From the NCBI RefSeq assembly GCF_004138325.1, contig NZ_SBLB01000003.1:62001-126000 (forward strand): a DNA stretch of 64,000 nt, read 5' to 3'. The stretch comes from Spirosoma sordidisoli. Its GTDB lineage: Bacteria > Bacteroidota > Bacteroidia > Cytophagales > Spirosomataceae. Position 1 is the stretch's first letter, and each line of letters opens with the position of its first letter. The notes under the pieces are model-generated. The model made no database searches, was not told the origin of the DNA, and saw only the letters and a list, made by a program, of their open reading frames with translations. A program made the position numbers and the translations under genes. Below are positions 1-8,110 of the stretch, in pieces.

Positions 1-1447
1 GTGCATAACGCCGTACCACACCCGGGCCCATAGCGCCGAACAGCGAATAGCGCAGGCCGGCCGACACGGCCATTTTGGTCGAGAGGCTCCATTCGTCATC
101 GGCATACACGGCCAGTTCGAGCCCTCGTTCGGTTGGGGTGCTAACGGGGTTGACCCGGTCGCTCGTACCCGGTAGCAGCGACCCCGGCTCTACCCGGTAG
201 TGGGTAGCGTTAAGTCCGATCTCGAGTTTCTGGTCCTCCTGCTGAACGTTGAGGCTGGTCTTGAGCTGACGCTGCCTTATGCCGGACCGAATGGTTACGA
301 CGTTGGTCGAGTTGAGTTCGGGTAGCTGGATTTTCGGTACGTAATAAGTCGACGAAAGGGTAGTCTGCAGGTTCAGCCGGGGCGACAGCACCCGCAGCCA
401 GCGGGCCATGCTGTTCACCGTCTGATGGTCGTACTGGGTGGCGGTGGCGTTGATGTTCGGGATACTCCCCAAAAGCTGGGTCTGAAAAAAATCCTTGCTC
501 ATGTACGTCATGGCCGTCAGCGTGTTGCGGTCGTTGATCCGCCAGAATCCTTTCACGACCAGGTCGCCGAACTGCGCTTTGATGCCCGCCAGCCGGTCCG
601 ATACCAGGGGCAGCAGGAAATCGTTGAAGGCCCCCCGGCCCGACACCAGGATGCCCAGCCGGTCTTTTATAATGGGTATATCGGCCGTTAGCCGGTTCGA
701 GACTACGCTTACCCCGCCCGTAAGCCGGAACTGGTCGAGGCTGGGGTTGCGCAGGGAGATGTCCATGACGGAGGCTGTCCGGCCCCCGTAACGGGCGGGC
801 ACGTTGCCTTTGTACAGATCGAGTCCGTTTACCGCATCGGCCGGGAAGATGGAGAACAGACCGAACATGTGCGACGGGTTGAAGATGGGTGTATCGTCGA
901 GGAGGATAAGCGTCTGGTCGGTGGTGCCACCCCGGATGTTGACCCCGTTGGCAGCCTCACCCACGCTGGTAACCCCGGGCAGCATCTGCAGGCCGCGCAG
1001 GAGATCGACTTCACCCAGCGCAGCCGGTAGTTTTCGGAGGGTTTCGACGCTGATCTGACTGACGCCCAGCAGGGGCTGCCGAACGTTGCGGTCGAACCCT
1101 TTGCTCGTCACTACAACTTCTTCGAGCTGACTGGCCACCAGTACCAGTTTAACCGGCAGCTGGTAGTCGCTTTTCAACTGGAGGCCTATCCGAAACGGTT
1201 TGTAGCCAACATAACGCACCACAACATGGTGGTTCCCTTCAAACACATCGACCGAAAACCGGCCGGCTGCATCGGTATTGATGCCACGCACGGACTTGTT
1301 GAAATCGACCACCACCGATGCGCCGGCCAGGGGCTGGTTGGTCGCCGAATCGCGGACGGTTCCGCTGATGGTGACGAGCGAGGCCTGCCCGCGGGCTGCC
1401 GTGGCGAAGAGGAACCCGATTAACAGAAGGCGAAGGCCGGTGAGCAT
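1..1447 (-). CDS. TonB-dependent receptor with carboxypeptidase-like N-terminal domain, C-terminus cut by window edge
   Basis: The minus-strand frame is open from an ATG at 1447 to the window edge, giving 482 residues. It starts with a signal peptide (hydrophobic LLLIGFLFATAARG, then Q). A carboxypeptidase-regulatory-like domain follows at about 22-105 (GTVRDSATNQPLAGAS). The TonB plug comes next (LLRGLQMLPGV, VNIRGG, TLILLDDTPIFNPSHMFG), then the start of the barrel. The plug wording is typical of receptors paired with DUF4249 lipoproteins, and such a gene lies 20 bp upstream. The protein is an outer-membrane gated channel driven by TonB; the substrate is unknown. Most of the barrel lies outside the window. 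Confidence 0.9.
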   Translation of the reverse strand, partial: MLTGLRLLLIGFLFATAARGQASLVTISGTVRDSATNQPLAGASVVVDFNKSVRGINTDAAGRFSVDVFEGNHHVVVRYVGYKPFRIGLQLKSDYQLPVKLVLVASQLEEVVVTSKGFDRNVRQPLLGVSQISVETLRKLPAALGEVDLLRGLQMLPGVTSVGEAANGVNIRGGTTDQTLILLDDTPIFNPSHMFGLFSIFPADAVNGLDLYKGNVPARYGGRTASVMDISLRNPSLDQFRLTGGVSVVSNRLTADIPIIKDRLGILVSGRGAFNDFLLPLVSDRLAGIKAQFGDLVVKGFWRINDRNTLTAMTYMSKDFFQTQLLGSIPNINATATQYDHQTVNSMARWLRVLSPRLNLQTTLSSTYYVPKIQLPELNSTNVVTIRSGIRQRQLKTSLNVQQEDQKLEIGLNATHYRVEPGSLLPGTSDRVNPVSTPTERGLELAVYADDEWSLSTKMAVSAGLRYSLFGAMGPGVVRRYA

Positions 1448-1467
1448 ACAGGTGGCTGGTCAGCGTC

Positions 1468-2679
1468 TTATTGCCAGCCTTCCGGCTGTACGTTGGTACG
1501 GGTAGGACTGGGAATACAAACCGCCGAGGGAACCCCAACCCCATAAACGGGTGGGTTGCCGCGCGACGTTTCAATATTCGGATAACGGCGGTTCTGGGCG
1601 TAGAACAGGCCCCGGTAGTTGCCCAGCGGCACATTCCGGCGACTAAGCCAGTAATGGTTGATGGCTACCGACGAAGCTGAAAAATACCCAACCACATTCT
1701 CAGACGGGTCGGTCAGGTTGCGAACGTTGCCGACGGTGGGGGCGGGGGGCGTATCGACGAGGGTGCCGGTGTTCTGGGTTTGTTCTTCGAAGAGCCGGTA
1801 ATATCGATAGGCACCAACCGTCAGGGATAACTGCTCGACATCGACAACGGCTGGTTCGCGCTGATAGACGGGGACCTGGGCTACGAGCCGGCCTACCTGT
1901 GGCCGCCCGTTGGCGTACACATCGGCAAAGACGTTGACGCGGGTGCTGTAGAAGATATCCCAGCAGGAGCCGCGACAGATGTAGTCGTAAAAATTATACA
2001 CCCCCAGGGTACTGTCCGGAACGCAACCGATCACCCGGATCGGGCCGGTGCCTACCGGGCCAATATCTTCGAGGATATACCGTCCCTGCTGGCAGGACGC
2101 GCACCATTCCTGCGCTTCGAACACCCGGGTGCGCCAGAGGTAGAAATTCGGCTGGCCCGCCGGGTCCTGAAAATCGACAAAGATGTCGTTGCTGGGCGTA
2201 TACAGTTCGTTGGCAAACCGGCCCGGCCCCTTCGGATTGAACTGATCATATACCCGCTGAATAGCCGGAACTGCCACCATCGTCTCGACGGTCGATTCGT
2301 AGCGGGAGCCGTTTGCCGTCTGAAACCGAAGCTGGTAACTGTCGCCTACGCGGCCGCTGAAATGGCCGGGCTGAAGTTCGTAGCGGCCCGGCTGGGTCTC
2401 GGTCAGCAGAACGGTCTGCGTGCCGTTGATTATAAGTTGCACCTGAGCCTGGCTGACGGGAGTGCGGGAGCTGCTGTCGCGGGTCGATGTCGACTGGCTG
2501 AGGGTGATGGCCTGGGTAACGGGCTGATCGGTCAGGATGCCTTCAACTACCAGCAGGGTCGTGTTGGGGGTAATGGTCGGGTCGAACGTAGCAACGCAGG
2601 TGCTGAGGCCGATCACGACCGCAAGCAGGGCAACAACCCGAAAAAGTCTGGATGAGCCAGACGGCCAGCCGGTATACAT
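1468..2679 (-). CDS. DUF4249 family lipoprotein
   Basis: This is a 403-residue protein with an N-terminal hydrophobic segment ending in a lipobox-like cysteine (GLSTC, about residues 24-28). It is followed by the conserved early part of DUF4249 proteins (LLVVEGILTDQP, QAITLSQS). Beta-rich repeats and paired cysteines (EWCASCQQG; YICRGSCWD) fill the middle. DUF4249 proteins are surface or periplasmic lipoproteins encoded with TonB receptors, and the receptor gene follows directly here. Their exact role is unknown; by analogy with SusD they may help capture a substrate. The ATG lies inside the left arm of a perfect inverted repeat (2677-2711), which suggests tight control at the start codon. 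Confidence 0.85.
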   Translation of the reverse strand: MYTGWPSGSSRLFRVVALLAVVIGLSTCVATFDPTITPNTTLLVVEGILTDQPVTQAITLSQSTSTRDSSSRTPVSQAQVQLIINGTQTVLLTETQPGRYELQPGHFSGRVGDSYQLRFQTANGSRYESTVETMVAVPAIQRVYDQFNPKGPGRFANELYTPSNDIFVDFQDPAGQPNFYLWRTRVFEAQEWCASCQQGRYILEDIGPVGTGPIRVIGCVPDSTLGVYNFYDYICRGSCWDIFYSTRVNVFADVYANGRPQVGRLVAQVPVYQREPAVVDVEQLSLTVGAYRYYRLFEEQTQNTGTLVDTPPAPTVGNVRNLTDPSENVVGYFSASSVAINHYWLSRRNVPLGNYRGLFYAQNRRYPNIETSRGNPPVYGVGVPSAVCIPSPTRTNVQPEGWQ

Positions 2680-2711
2680 ACTTAACCAAGTATTCTAATC
2701 GGTTAAGTATG
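2677..2711. promoter_or_regulatory. 11-bp perfect inverted repeat overlapping the DUF4249 start codon
   Basis: CATACTTAACC at 2677-2687 and its exact reverse complement at 2701-2711 are separated by 13 nt. The arm at 2677-2679 contains the complement of the DUF4249 ATG. The repeat fills the 46-bp gap between the end of the cation efflux gene and DUF4249. No T-run follows on the minus strand, so it looks more like an operator or a translation-controlling hairpin than a terminator. Its function is inferred. Confidence 0.5.
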
Positions 2712-2725
2712 AAAAGGTTCAGAAT

Positions 2726-3733
2726 CTACTCGCTCTGTACGGCCAGGGGAACGAAATGCTTTTGGTTCAGCGGCAGATTCTCGCTGGTCCAGTCTACATC
2801 CCGCACAAAGGCAAACGCCCGCACGGGGCAGTCGGCCACGCGGCAGTAATGACAGCATTCTTTCATGCACGGGTCGGTATGCACGAAAATTTCGACTTCG
2901 TTGCTGAACCCGGCCTTGAGGGTATCCTCAAACGCATGCACCTCGTCATGGACCTGCGTCAGTTCCCAGTAGTAGGGTAATGTCAGGTGACAGTCGATGT
3001 GCAGGTCGGCGCCGTACTTCTGCACCCGCAGGTTATGCACGTCGATCCAGTTTCGCTCTTTGTGTACATTGAGCAGGGCCACGACCCGGTCCAGGGTTGG
3101 TGCGTCGGTTTCGTCCATGAGTCGGGCAACGGACTGCCGAACCAGCTGCAGGCCATTGTAAATGATCAGGACAGACAAACCCAGCGACAACACGCTATCG
3201 ATCCAGCGCTGGCCGGTCAGGGCCACTATGGCCACACCGATCATGACCACAATGCTGCTGATTACATCGGTCATCAGATGCTGTCCGTCGGCAATCAGGG
3301 CCAGTGAATCGGTCTGGCGGCCCGTACGGATCAGCATCCAGCCCACAAACGCATTGGCCAGGGCGGTAATCCCCAGCAGCACAAAGCCCGTATCCAGATT
3401 ACTAAGCTCCTGCGGCTCGAAAACGCTCAGGATGGCCTGCCAGACGATCACCAGCCCGGCCGATAATATCATGGCCCCTTCAAAACCCGACGACAAAAAT
3501 TCAACTTTTCCGTGGCCATAGGGATGGTTCTGGTCGCGGGGTTGGCCGGCGAGGTAGATGCTGTACAACGCGAATCCGCTGGCCAGCACATTGACGATCG
3601 ACTCGACGGCATCGGTCAGAATAGCCGTCGATGACGTCAGGAAATAGGCTGTGAATTTGACAACCAGCAGAATGATGCTGAGCCCAAACGACAGGCCCAT
3701 CCAGCGGTATTTAGTGCGTTGACTGGCCCTCAT
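2726..3733 (-). CDS. cation diffusion facilitator (CDF) family metal transporter
   Basis: I chose the ATG at 3733 (335 residues, MRASQRTKYRW) because the longer frame would run into the divergent Nudix gene. Membrane segments begin near residue 12. TM2 carries DAVES (41-45), and the family loop motif HPYGHGKVEFLSS follows. The later membrane site is DGQHLMTDVISS (HxxxD). CDF proteins export divalent metals from the cytoplasm in exchange for protons. In TM2 the usual second acidic ligand position holds Ser45 next to Glu44, so metal preference may differ from the zinc transporter YiiP. The C-terminal tail has a cysteine cluster (CMKECCHYCRVADCPVR) beyond the normal cytoplasmic domain, a possible extra metal site. 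An exact TATATTTG box lies upstream. Confidence 0.88.
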   Translation of the reverse strand: MRASQRTKYRWMGLSFGLSIILLVVKFTAYFLTSSTAILTDAVESIVNVLASGFALYSIYLAGQPRDQNHPYGHGKVEFLSSGFEGAMILSAGLVIVWQAILSVFEPQELSNLDTGFVLLGITALANAFVGWMLIRTGRQTDSLALIADGQHLMTDVISSIVVMIGVAIVALTGQRWIDSVLSLGLSVLIIYNGLQLVRQSVARLMDETDAPTLDRVVALLNVHKERNWIDVHNLRVQKYGADLHIDCHLTLPYYWELTQVHDEVHAFEDTLKAGFSNEVEIFVHTDPCMKECCHYCRVADCPVRAFAFVRDVDWTSENLPLNQKHFVPLAVQSE

Positions 3734-3762
3734 GAAGCCCGGAATGAAGTGGTATGTGTGAA

Positions 3763-3770
3763 CAAATATA
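3763..3770 (-). promoter_or_regulatory. -7 box for the CDF gene
   Basis: On the minus strand this reads TATATTTG, an exact match to the Bacteroidota -7 consensus TAnnTTTG. It lies 29 bp before the CDF start codon. The nearest upstream TTTG (plus-strand CAAA at 3785-3788) is spaced 14 bp away, shorter than usual, so the -33 element is uncertain. Confidence 0.4.
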
Positions 3771-3806
3771 GCCAACCGTACCCACAAAGTCCGTATTTTC
3801 GCTGGC

Positions 3807-4355
3807 ATGAATGCAACCGATAATCCCTGGCAGACATTACAATCGGCCGTAACGTACGAAAACCCCTGGCTGAGCATCCGGCATGAGGATGTGATCACAC
3901 CGGCCGGTACACCCGGTATTTATGGGGTTGTCAGTTTCAAGAATAAAGCGGTGGGGGTGATCCCGATCGATGCGGATGGGAATACTTATCTGGTTGGCCA
4001 GTACCGCTATCCGCTCAACGAATACTCGTGGGAGATACCGGAAGGCGGGTGCCCGCTGGGTACCGACCCGCTCGAATCGGCCCGGCGTGAGCTTCGGGAA
4101 GAAACCGGTCTGGAAGCCCGGGAGTGGACAAAAATTGCCCGGATTCATACCTCCAATTCGGCCACCGACGAGGAGGGGTTTCTGTACATTGCCGAAGATC
4201 TGGTTCAGGGTGATCATGAGCCCGAAGAAACAGAAGATCTTAAAATCTGGAAACTTCCATTGGCCGAAGCCGTTGATATGGCTATGAACAGCCGCATTAC
4301 CGACGCCCTGAGCGTTAGTGGTCTGCTCATGGTAGCCCGCCTGCGGGGAATTTAA
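3807..4355 (+). CDS. Nudix hydrolase, ADP-ribose pyrophosphatase-like
   Basis: This 182-residue protein has the ADPR-pyrophosphatase layout: VGQYRYPLNEYSWEIPEGG followed by the Nudix helix ARRELREETGL. These cytoplasmic enzymes hydrolyse nucleoside diphosphates linked to another group, typically ADP-ribose to AMP and ribose-5-phosphate, using Mg2+. The glutamate that normally closes G-x5-E is Thr here (PLGTDPLE), while the metal-binding REL-x-EE-x-G core is intact. The gene diverges from the CDF gene across 73 bp and stands alone before the LysE-type gene. The exact substrate cannot be read from sequence. Confidence 0.85.
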   Translation: MNATDNPWQTLQSAVTYENPWLSIRHEDVITPAGTPGIYGVVSFKNKAVGVIPIDADGNTYLVGQYRYPLNEYSWEIPEGGCPLGTDPLESARRELREETGLEAREWTKIARIHTSNSATDEEGFLYIAEDLVQGDHEPEETEDLKIWKLPLAEAVDMAMNSRITDALSVSGLLMVARLRGI

Positions 4356-4443
4356 CGGGTACTGGTATACGGGGGCGGGCTGTTGACTCCAATGGCCCAA
4401 CCGATTCCGCAGCCAGCCACCAACACTGTAAACTTCATCACTT

Positions 4444-5082
4444 GTGTTTTTACCTATTTTGTACGGATTTCTGGTCGGCGTTGCCCTTTGCCTGACATTT
4501 GGAACCGTTTTCTTTGCCCTGATCCAGAACAGCGTCGATAACGGCTTCCGGTCTGGTATGAAGATCGTGCTGGGCGTGATCATCGGCGATATTCTGTTCG
4601 TACTGGCTGCCCTGCTGGGGACATCGTTTATTCCGAAGGTGCAGGGGTTCGAGCACTTCATGGCGGTAGTGGGAGTCCTTTTCCTGACGGCCATGGGCCT
4701 GGTCAACATCCTCCGGGGTACACCCCGGCTGGCCTATCCCCAAACCCGATTCGGCAATTACCTGTACTACGTGTCGACGGGCTTTTTTCTGAATGCACTC
4801 AATCCGGTCAATTTCGTTTCCTGGGTAGCCATTGTAGCGTACATCCGCTCGCACCTGCACTACACCCAGGCCGAACAGTACGGGTTCATGAGCGCCAGTT
4901 TGGTTGGGGTTTTTGTGACGGAGTCGGCGCTGGCGTATTACGCCAATCGGCTCAAGCGGCTCTTCACCCCCCGGGTCGTCACCCTGTTCAACCGAACAAC
5001 GGGTTTTGTCTTTCTGGCCGTAGCCGTTCAGATTGCCTATACCCGGCTGTATGAGCCAGTAGCCCGGCTCATGAACTGGTAA
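4444..5082 (+). CDS. LysE/RhtB-type amino-acid exporter family protein
   Basis: This is a 212-residue hydrophobic protein starting with GTG. It has about six membrane segments. The first segment is FLPILYGFLVGVALCLTFG, and the mid-protein motif FFLNALNPVNFVSWVA matches the family pattern in which NPxN follows a membrane helix. LysE/RhtB proteins export amino acids or related metabolites across the inner membrane. There is no obvious operon partner: the next gene is convergent with only 5 bp between the stop codons. Substrate unknown. Confidence 0.78.
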   Translation: MFLPILYGFLVGVALCLTFGTVFFALIQNSVDNGFRSGMKIVLGVIIGDILFVLAALLGTSFIPKVQGFEHFMAVVGVLFLTAMGLVNILRGTPRLAYPQTRFGNYLYYVSTGFFLNALNPVNFVSWVAIVAYIRSHLHYTQAEQYGFMSASLVGVFVTESALAYYANRLKRLFTPRVVTLFNRTTGFVFLAVAVQIAYTRLYEPVARLMNW

Positions 5083-5087
5083 TTTTA

Positions 5088-5855
5088 TCAGAGGGGCCAG
5101 AATGGCTTACCGCGCATCGCCTGAATAAACAGCAGAGTCGTGGCTAGGCCATAAAGCAAACCCACCACCACCGTTAGTCGAACACTTTTAAGGGCGTAAT
5201 AGGCCAGGATGGGTATGATCTGGATGGCGTGCATGCCCATAAAATGCGCAATACGCAGGTCGCCGTAAGTTCGGCTCCAGTTGACCACCGGCAGTCCCGG
5301 GCTACCATCGGGGCCACCTACCGTATGCCGTAGCTGAGACCCCATTGCCAGCCCTTCTATCGCGAAAATCACGAACAGGCCGATGCCGATCCGGATGCCC
5401 CAGACATAGGCCGCGGGTAAGTCCGGAAAGTTGCGCAGGCAGAATAGCACCCCAATGTACCCTGTCCATATCGCTATGGCCACAGCGGCCAGAGCCATCA
5501 TGCCGTAGAGGGCCGCGTATGCAGGGGTATCGACCTTGAAGTGGGACAGCTGCCCCCGCCCGGCCTGAACGGCAATATAAATCAGTTCGAATCCCAGGAG
5601 CAGTATGACCCCCCAGGAGTAAATCTGCACCGCTCTGGACGGGCCTAGGTAAAACATGTACCAGGCCATGGTCCAGACAAACAGGGTGGTTGACAGGAAA
5701 AACTTGAAGGGTTTGTACCAGGCACTGACGCCGTTTACCTGAACATCGGTGAGCCGGGTCAGGACCAGGCAAACGGCGGCTGCCAGCAGGCAGACGAGGC
5801 CGAACAGATACAGCGGTTCATTCCGGTAGCGCAACAACTCGGATAAGGCTTTCAT
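5088..5855 (-). CDS. conserved multi-pass membrane protein of unknown function
   Basis: This 255-residue protein has about seven predicted membrane segments and no signal peptide. Recognisable stretches are GVSAWYKPFKFFLS near the second segment, GSQLRHTVGGPDGSPGLPVVNW and the histidine-containing AHFMGMHAIQIIPI. The polar NWSRTYGDLRIAHF region with His pairs could be a ligand or metal site, but I assign no function. It ends 5 bp from the convergent exporter gene and begins 30 bp after the dehydrogenase gene, so it may be last in the TetR-linked transcript. Confidence 0.7.
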   Translation of the reverse strand: MKALSELLRYRNEPLYLFGLVCLLAAAVCLVLTRLTDVQVNGVSAWYKPFKFFLSTTLFVWTMAWYMFYLGPSRAVQIYSWGVILLLGFELIYIAVQAGRGQLSHFKVDTPAYAALYGMMALAAVAIAIWTGYIGVLFCLRNFPDLPAAYVWGIRIGIGLFVIFAIEGLAMGSQLRHTVGGPDGSPGLPVVNWSRTYGDLRIAHFMGMHAIQIIPILAYYALKSVRLTVVVGLLYGLATTLLFIQAMRGKPFWPL

Positions 5856-5885
5856 GGGGAAATGGCTAATAGAAATAGAGACGTG

Positions 5886-6665
5886 TCAGCGTTTGGGGCT
5901 GGCCAGAAATTTATTGATCCGCATGGTGAGCCAGCGGGGTGAAAAGCGGGGCGTGTTTGCCAGCAGCCAGTTCAGGCGACCCACGATTTTGACCCCTTTG
6001 CCCGATAGCAGATGCCGAACGCCAACGGCGGCTACCCATTGCACATCGGCTGGTTTATTCGTCGCGTATGCATTGGTTTTCAACATGGCATCGGTGGTGA
6101 AACCCGTATCGACAGGACCCGGGCAGAACGCCGAAACGGTAACCCCACTGCCGGCCAGTTCCGCTTCCAGCGTTTCGGAGAAGGAGAGGACAAATGCCTT
6201 GGTGGCTGAGTATACCGAATAGTACGGAAACGGCAGGAACGACAGCAGCGAAGCAACATTCATGATGTGCCCGCTGCCGCGACGCTTCATATCGGGCAGG
6301 AACAGTTTGGTCAGCGTTACTACCGCTCCCACGTTCAGGTTGATCATACGCAGATCCGGTTCGAGCGCACCCTCGTCGAAGGGGCCGTAGGTGCCGAAGC
6401 CGGCGTTGTTGACGAGCCTCGTTACCGGAAGACCCAGGGCGCTGATCTCGTGGTGCAGGGCAACAACCTCATCGGTGCTGGAAAGGTCTTTGGCAAAGGT
6501 GTAGACGGTGATTCCATGCTTGTCTGCCAGCTCGGCTTTCAGCGTTTCCAGCCGGTCGAGCCGGCGGGCTACCAGGATCAGGTTCTGCTTTTGGGCAGCC
6601 AGTAAGCGGGCCATGCTGAGGCCAATACCCGACGAGGCTCCGGTCAGTAGGATAAATTCGTTCAT
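5886..6665 (-). CDS. short-chain dehydrogenase/reductase (SDR), DltE/YqjQ-like
   Basis: This 259-residue classical SDR has TGASSGIG at 8-15 for NAD(P) binding, NNAG at 86-89, and the catalytic Ser near 139-142 with YSATK (Tyr152, Lys156). The arginines in VARRLDRLE after the second strand suggest NADP(H) preference. The C-terminal extension (WLTMRINKFLASPKR) is usual in the COG0300 group, some of which associate with membranes. Substrate unknown. It follows the DUF2147 gene by 20 bp and probably shares its TetR-controlled promoter, hinting at a stress or lipid-modification response. Confidence 0.85.
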   Translation of the reverse strand: MNEFILLTGASSGIGLSMARLLAAQKQNLILVARRLDRLETLKAELADKHGITVYTFAKDLSSTDEVVALHHEISALGLPVTRLVNNAGFGTYGPFDEGALEPDLRMINLNVGAVVTLTKLFLPDMKRRGSGHIMNVASLLSFLPFPYYSVYSATKAFVLSFSETLEAELAGSGVTVSAFCPGPVDTGFTTDAMLKTNAYATNKPADVQWVAAVGVRHLLSGKGVKIVGRLNWLLANTPRFSPRWLTMRINKFLASPKR

Positions 6666-6685
6666 GGGATTTGGATTGTGGGTGG

Positions 6686-7126
6686 TTAAGGGTTGGGGCG
6701 ACCGGGCGTAACCCTGGACCAGACTTCTGTTCGGCCAAAGAGCGATACGCCAACGTAGCCGCGGATACTGAGGCTGTTCGGGGTGGTAAGGATCATCTTG
6801 CAGGAATAGGTTTTTCCCTCACGCGGGTCGTAGATGGTGCCGTTCGCCCAGGTGCTGCGGCCGTCGTAGACGAACCCGTTCAGGATGACCAGCCCGATCA
6901 GATTTCGGCTGCGCAGGCCTGGATCGGGATTGTTCTGATCCGTAGTGGCCGTTCCCGTACCCCATACGATCTTACCCAGGTACTGATCACCCTGCCGATA
7001 AATAGTGATGCGACTGTCTTTCCGGGGCGAGAGCCACTCGCCGGTAACGGCCTCGGCAGGCGGTTGGGTGTGTTGGGTAGACCTCCCGGCGATAAGCACG
7101 ACGAGTAGTAAAAATAAAGCTTTCAT
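6686..7126 (-). CDS. DUF2147 family exported protein
   Basis: This 146-residue protein has a short signal peptide (MKALFLLLVVLIAG). It then shows the DUF2147 pattern: GEWLSPRKDSRITIYRQGDQYLGKIVW at the start, DPGLRSRNLIGLVILNGF in the middle, and GTIYDPREGKTYSCK with LSIRGYVGVSLFGRTEVW at the end. The family forms a small secreted beta-barrel-like fold of unknown function. The operator TGAACAACGTTCA sits 19 bp before the start, inside a plausible promoter, so this gene and the SDR are likely repressed by the TetR protein next door. Confidence 0.85.
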   Translation of the reverse strand: MKALFLLLVVLIAGRSTQHTQPPAEAVTGEWLSPRKDSRITIYRQGDQYLGKIVWGTGTATTDQNNPDPGLRSRNLIGLVILNGFVYDGRSTWANGTIYDPREGKTYSCKMILTTPNSLSIRGYVGVSLFGRTEVWSRVTPGRPNP

Positions 7127-7138
7127 TGATCTAAGTTT

Positions 7139-7170
7139 AAAATGTGAACAACGTTCATAAACAGGGCAAA
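7139..7170 (-). promoter_or_regulatory. candidate DUF2147 promoter overlapped by the TetR operator
   Basis: On the minus strand TTTG (plus 7167-7170) is followed after 20 nt by CACATTTT (plus 7139-7146), a 6/8 match to TAnnTTTG. The 13-bp palindrome at 7145-7157 lies in the spacer, the usual place for a repressor site. The -7 match is weak. Confidence 0.4.
7145..7157. promoter_or_regulatory. TetR-type operator, copy 1
   Basis: TGAACAACGTTCA is a 5-3-5 palindrome 19 bp upstream of the DUF2147 start. An identical 13-mer lies upstream of the TetR gene (7821-7833). Confidence 0.75.
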
Positions 7171-7175
7171 AAAAT

Positions 7176-7793
7176 TTAGAAGTGATCCAGTAGTTTCAAA
7201 AACTCAGTATACGCCTGATCAACGATAGCCGACGGATCGGTCAGGTTGACTCCCTGCGTGCGCTGGCTGATTTCCAGGCTGCACATGCCGTGAACCAGAC
7301 TCCAGAACATGAACGACAGCGGTTGGAGCGAATGGCCGGCAAAATGACCAGCTTCGAGGCACTCTGCAACAGTACTGCTCAGGGCGGTAAAAGTTGCTTT
7401 CCCTTCGTCCCATTCCGGCTGATCGGTAGCGCACAAAAACGTCATAGGCGCTTTGGTGCTGAACATGAGCTCATACATATCCCGGTTTTCGAGGCCGAAT
7501 TTGATGTAGATCCGACCCATGGCCCGTAACCGCTCCATCGGATCTGCCACACTGGCCAGCACCGAGAAATGGCTGGCCAGCATGCCGAACCCCTGGCTGT
7601 GGAGGGCATGCAGGATCGCATCCTTATTCCTGAAATACACATACACCGTTCCAACGCTGTAGTCGATGGCTTCGGCTATGTTCCGAATGGTAGTCTGCTC
7701 GATCCCATTTTCGGTAAACAGCTTTCTGGCGGCCCGTAATATCAGGTCTCTCAGTTCTTCCTTCTCGCGTGCTTTCCGTTCGGCAACTCCCAT
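7176..7793 (-). CDS. TetR/AcrR family transcriptional regulator
   Basis: I chose the ATG at 7793 (205 residues, MGVAERKAREK) because the longer frame (start at 7841) would run through the operator. The helix-turn-helix region spans about 10-55 (TTIRNIAEAIDYSVGTVYVY). The C-terminal half is a ligand-binding TetR domain (FSTKAPMTFLCATDQPEWDEG). TetR proteins are dimeric repressors released by a small ligand. One copy of TGAACAACGTTCA lies 28 bp before its own start and one before the DUF2147-SDR pair. It is therefore probably autoregulated and controls both transcripts, which run the same way. The inducer is unknown. Confidence 0.9.
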   Translation of the reverse strand: MGVAERKAREKEELRDLILRAARKLFTENGIEQTTIRNIAEAIDYSVGTVYVYFRNKDAILHALHSQGFGMLASHFSVLASVADPMERLRAMGRIYIKFGLENRDMYELMFSTKAPMTFLCATDQPEWDEGKATFTALSSTVAECLEAGHFAGHSLQPLSFMFWSLVHGMCSLEISQRTQGVNLTDPSAIVDQAYTEFLKLLDHF

Positions 7794-8110
7794 TGTGTTC
7801 AAGATCTGTTGCAAATAAAATGAACAACGTTCAAAATTCAAAATTGTTTTTTTCTATTCGTTTGGACAGGTGGGATATAAAGAAACATCGCTTTTTTGTT
7901 GGTTCAGTATTTTATTTGGAGATTTATGTATCATATGCGTTTACTTAGCTGCGTTGATTAGAATAAAAGAAATAATATTTTTAACTAATTTCATTATGTA
8001 AAATAAAATTCTGTTCATCTCTTTTTTTGTAGTCGTAAGTTTTCTAGAATTGATCGATAATAAAATCTCTCATGTATTAATCACCATGTACACATCTAAT
8101 CCAGAACGGC
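7794..8110. other. AT-rich intergenic region between tetR-type gene and susC-type gene
   Basis: This 317-bp gap holds the second TetR operator near its left end. The rest is strongly AT-rich, unlike the GC-rich genes around it. I found no exact TAnnTTTG box for the SusC gene, although a run ending in TTTTTTTG lies around 8021-8029. No ORF or stable hairpin stands out. Confidence 0.6.
7821..7833. promoter_or_regulatory. TetR-type operator, copy 2
   Basis: TGAACAACGTTCA is identical to copy 1 at 7145-7157. It partly overlaps a minus-strand -7-like box (GAATTTTG, plus 7832-7839), consistent with autorepression of the TetR gene. Confidence 0.75.

Noticed and set aside
2652..2849. 65-residue plus-strand ORF across the inverted repeat
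   Set aside because: It is antisense to two real genes and shows no family features.
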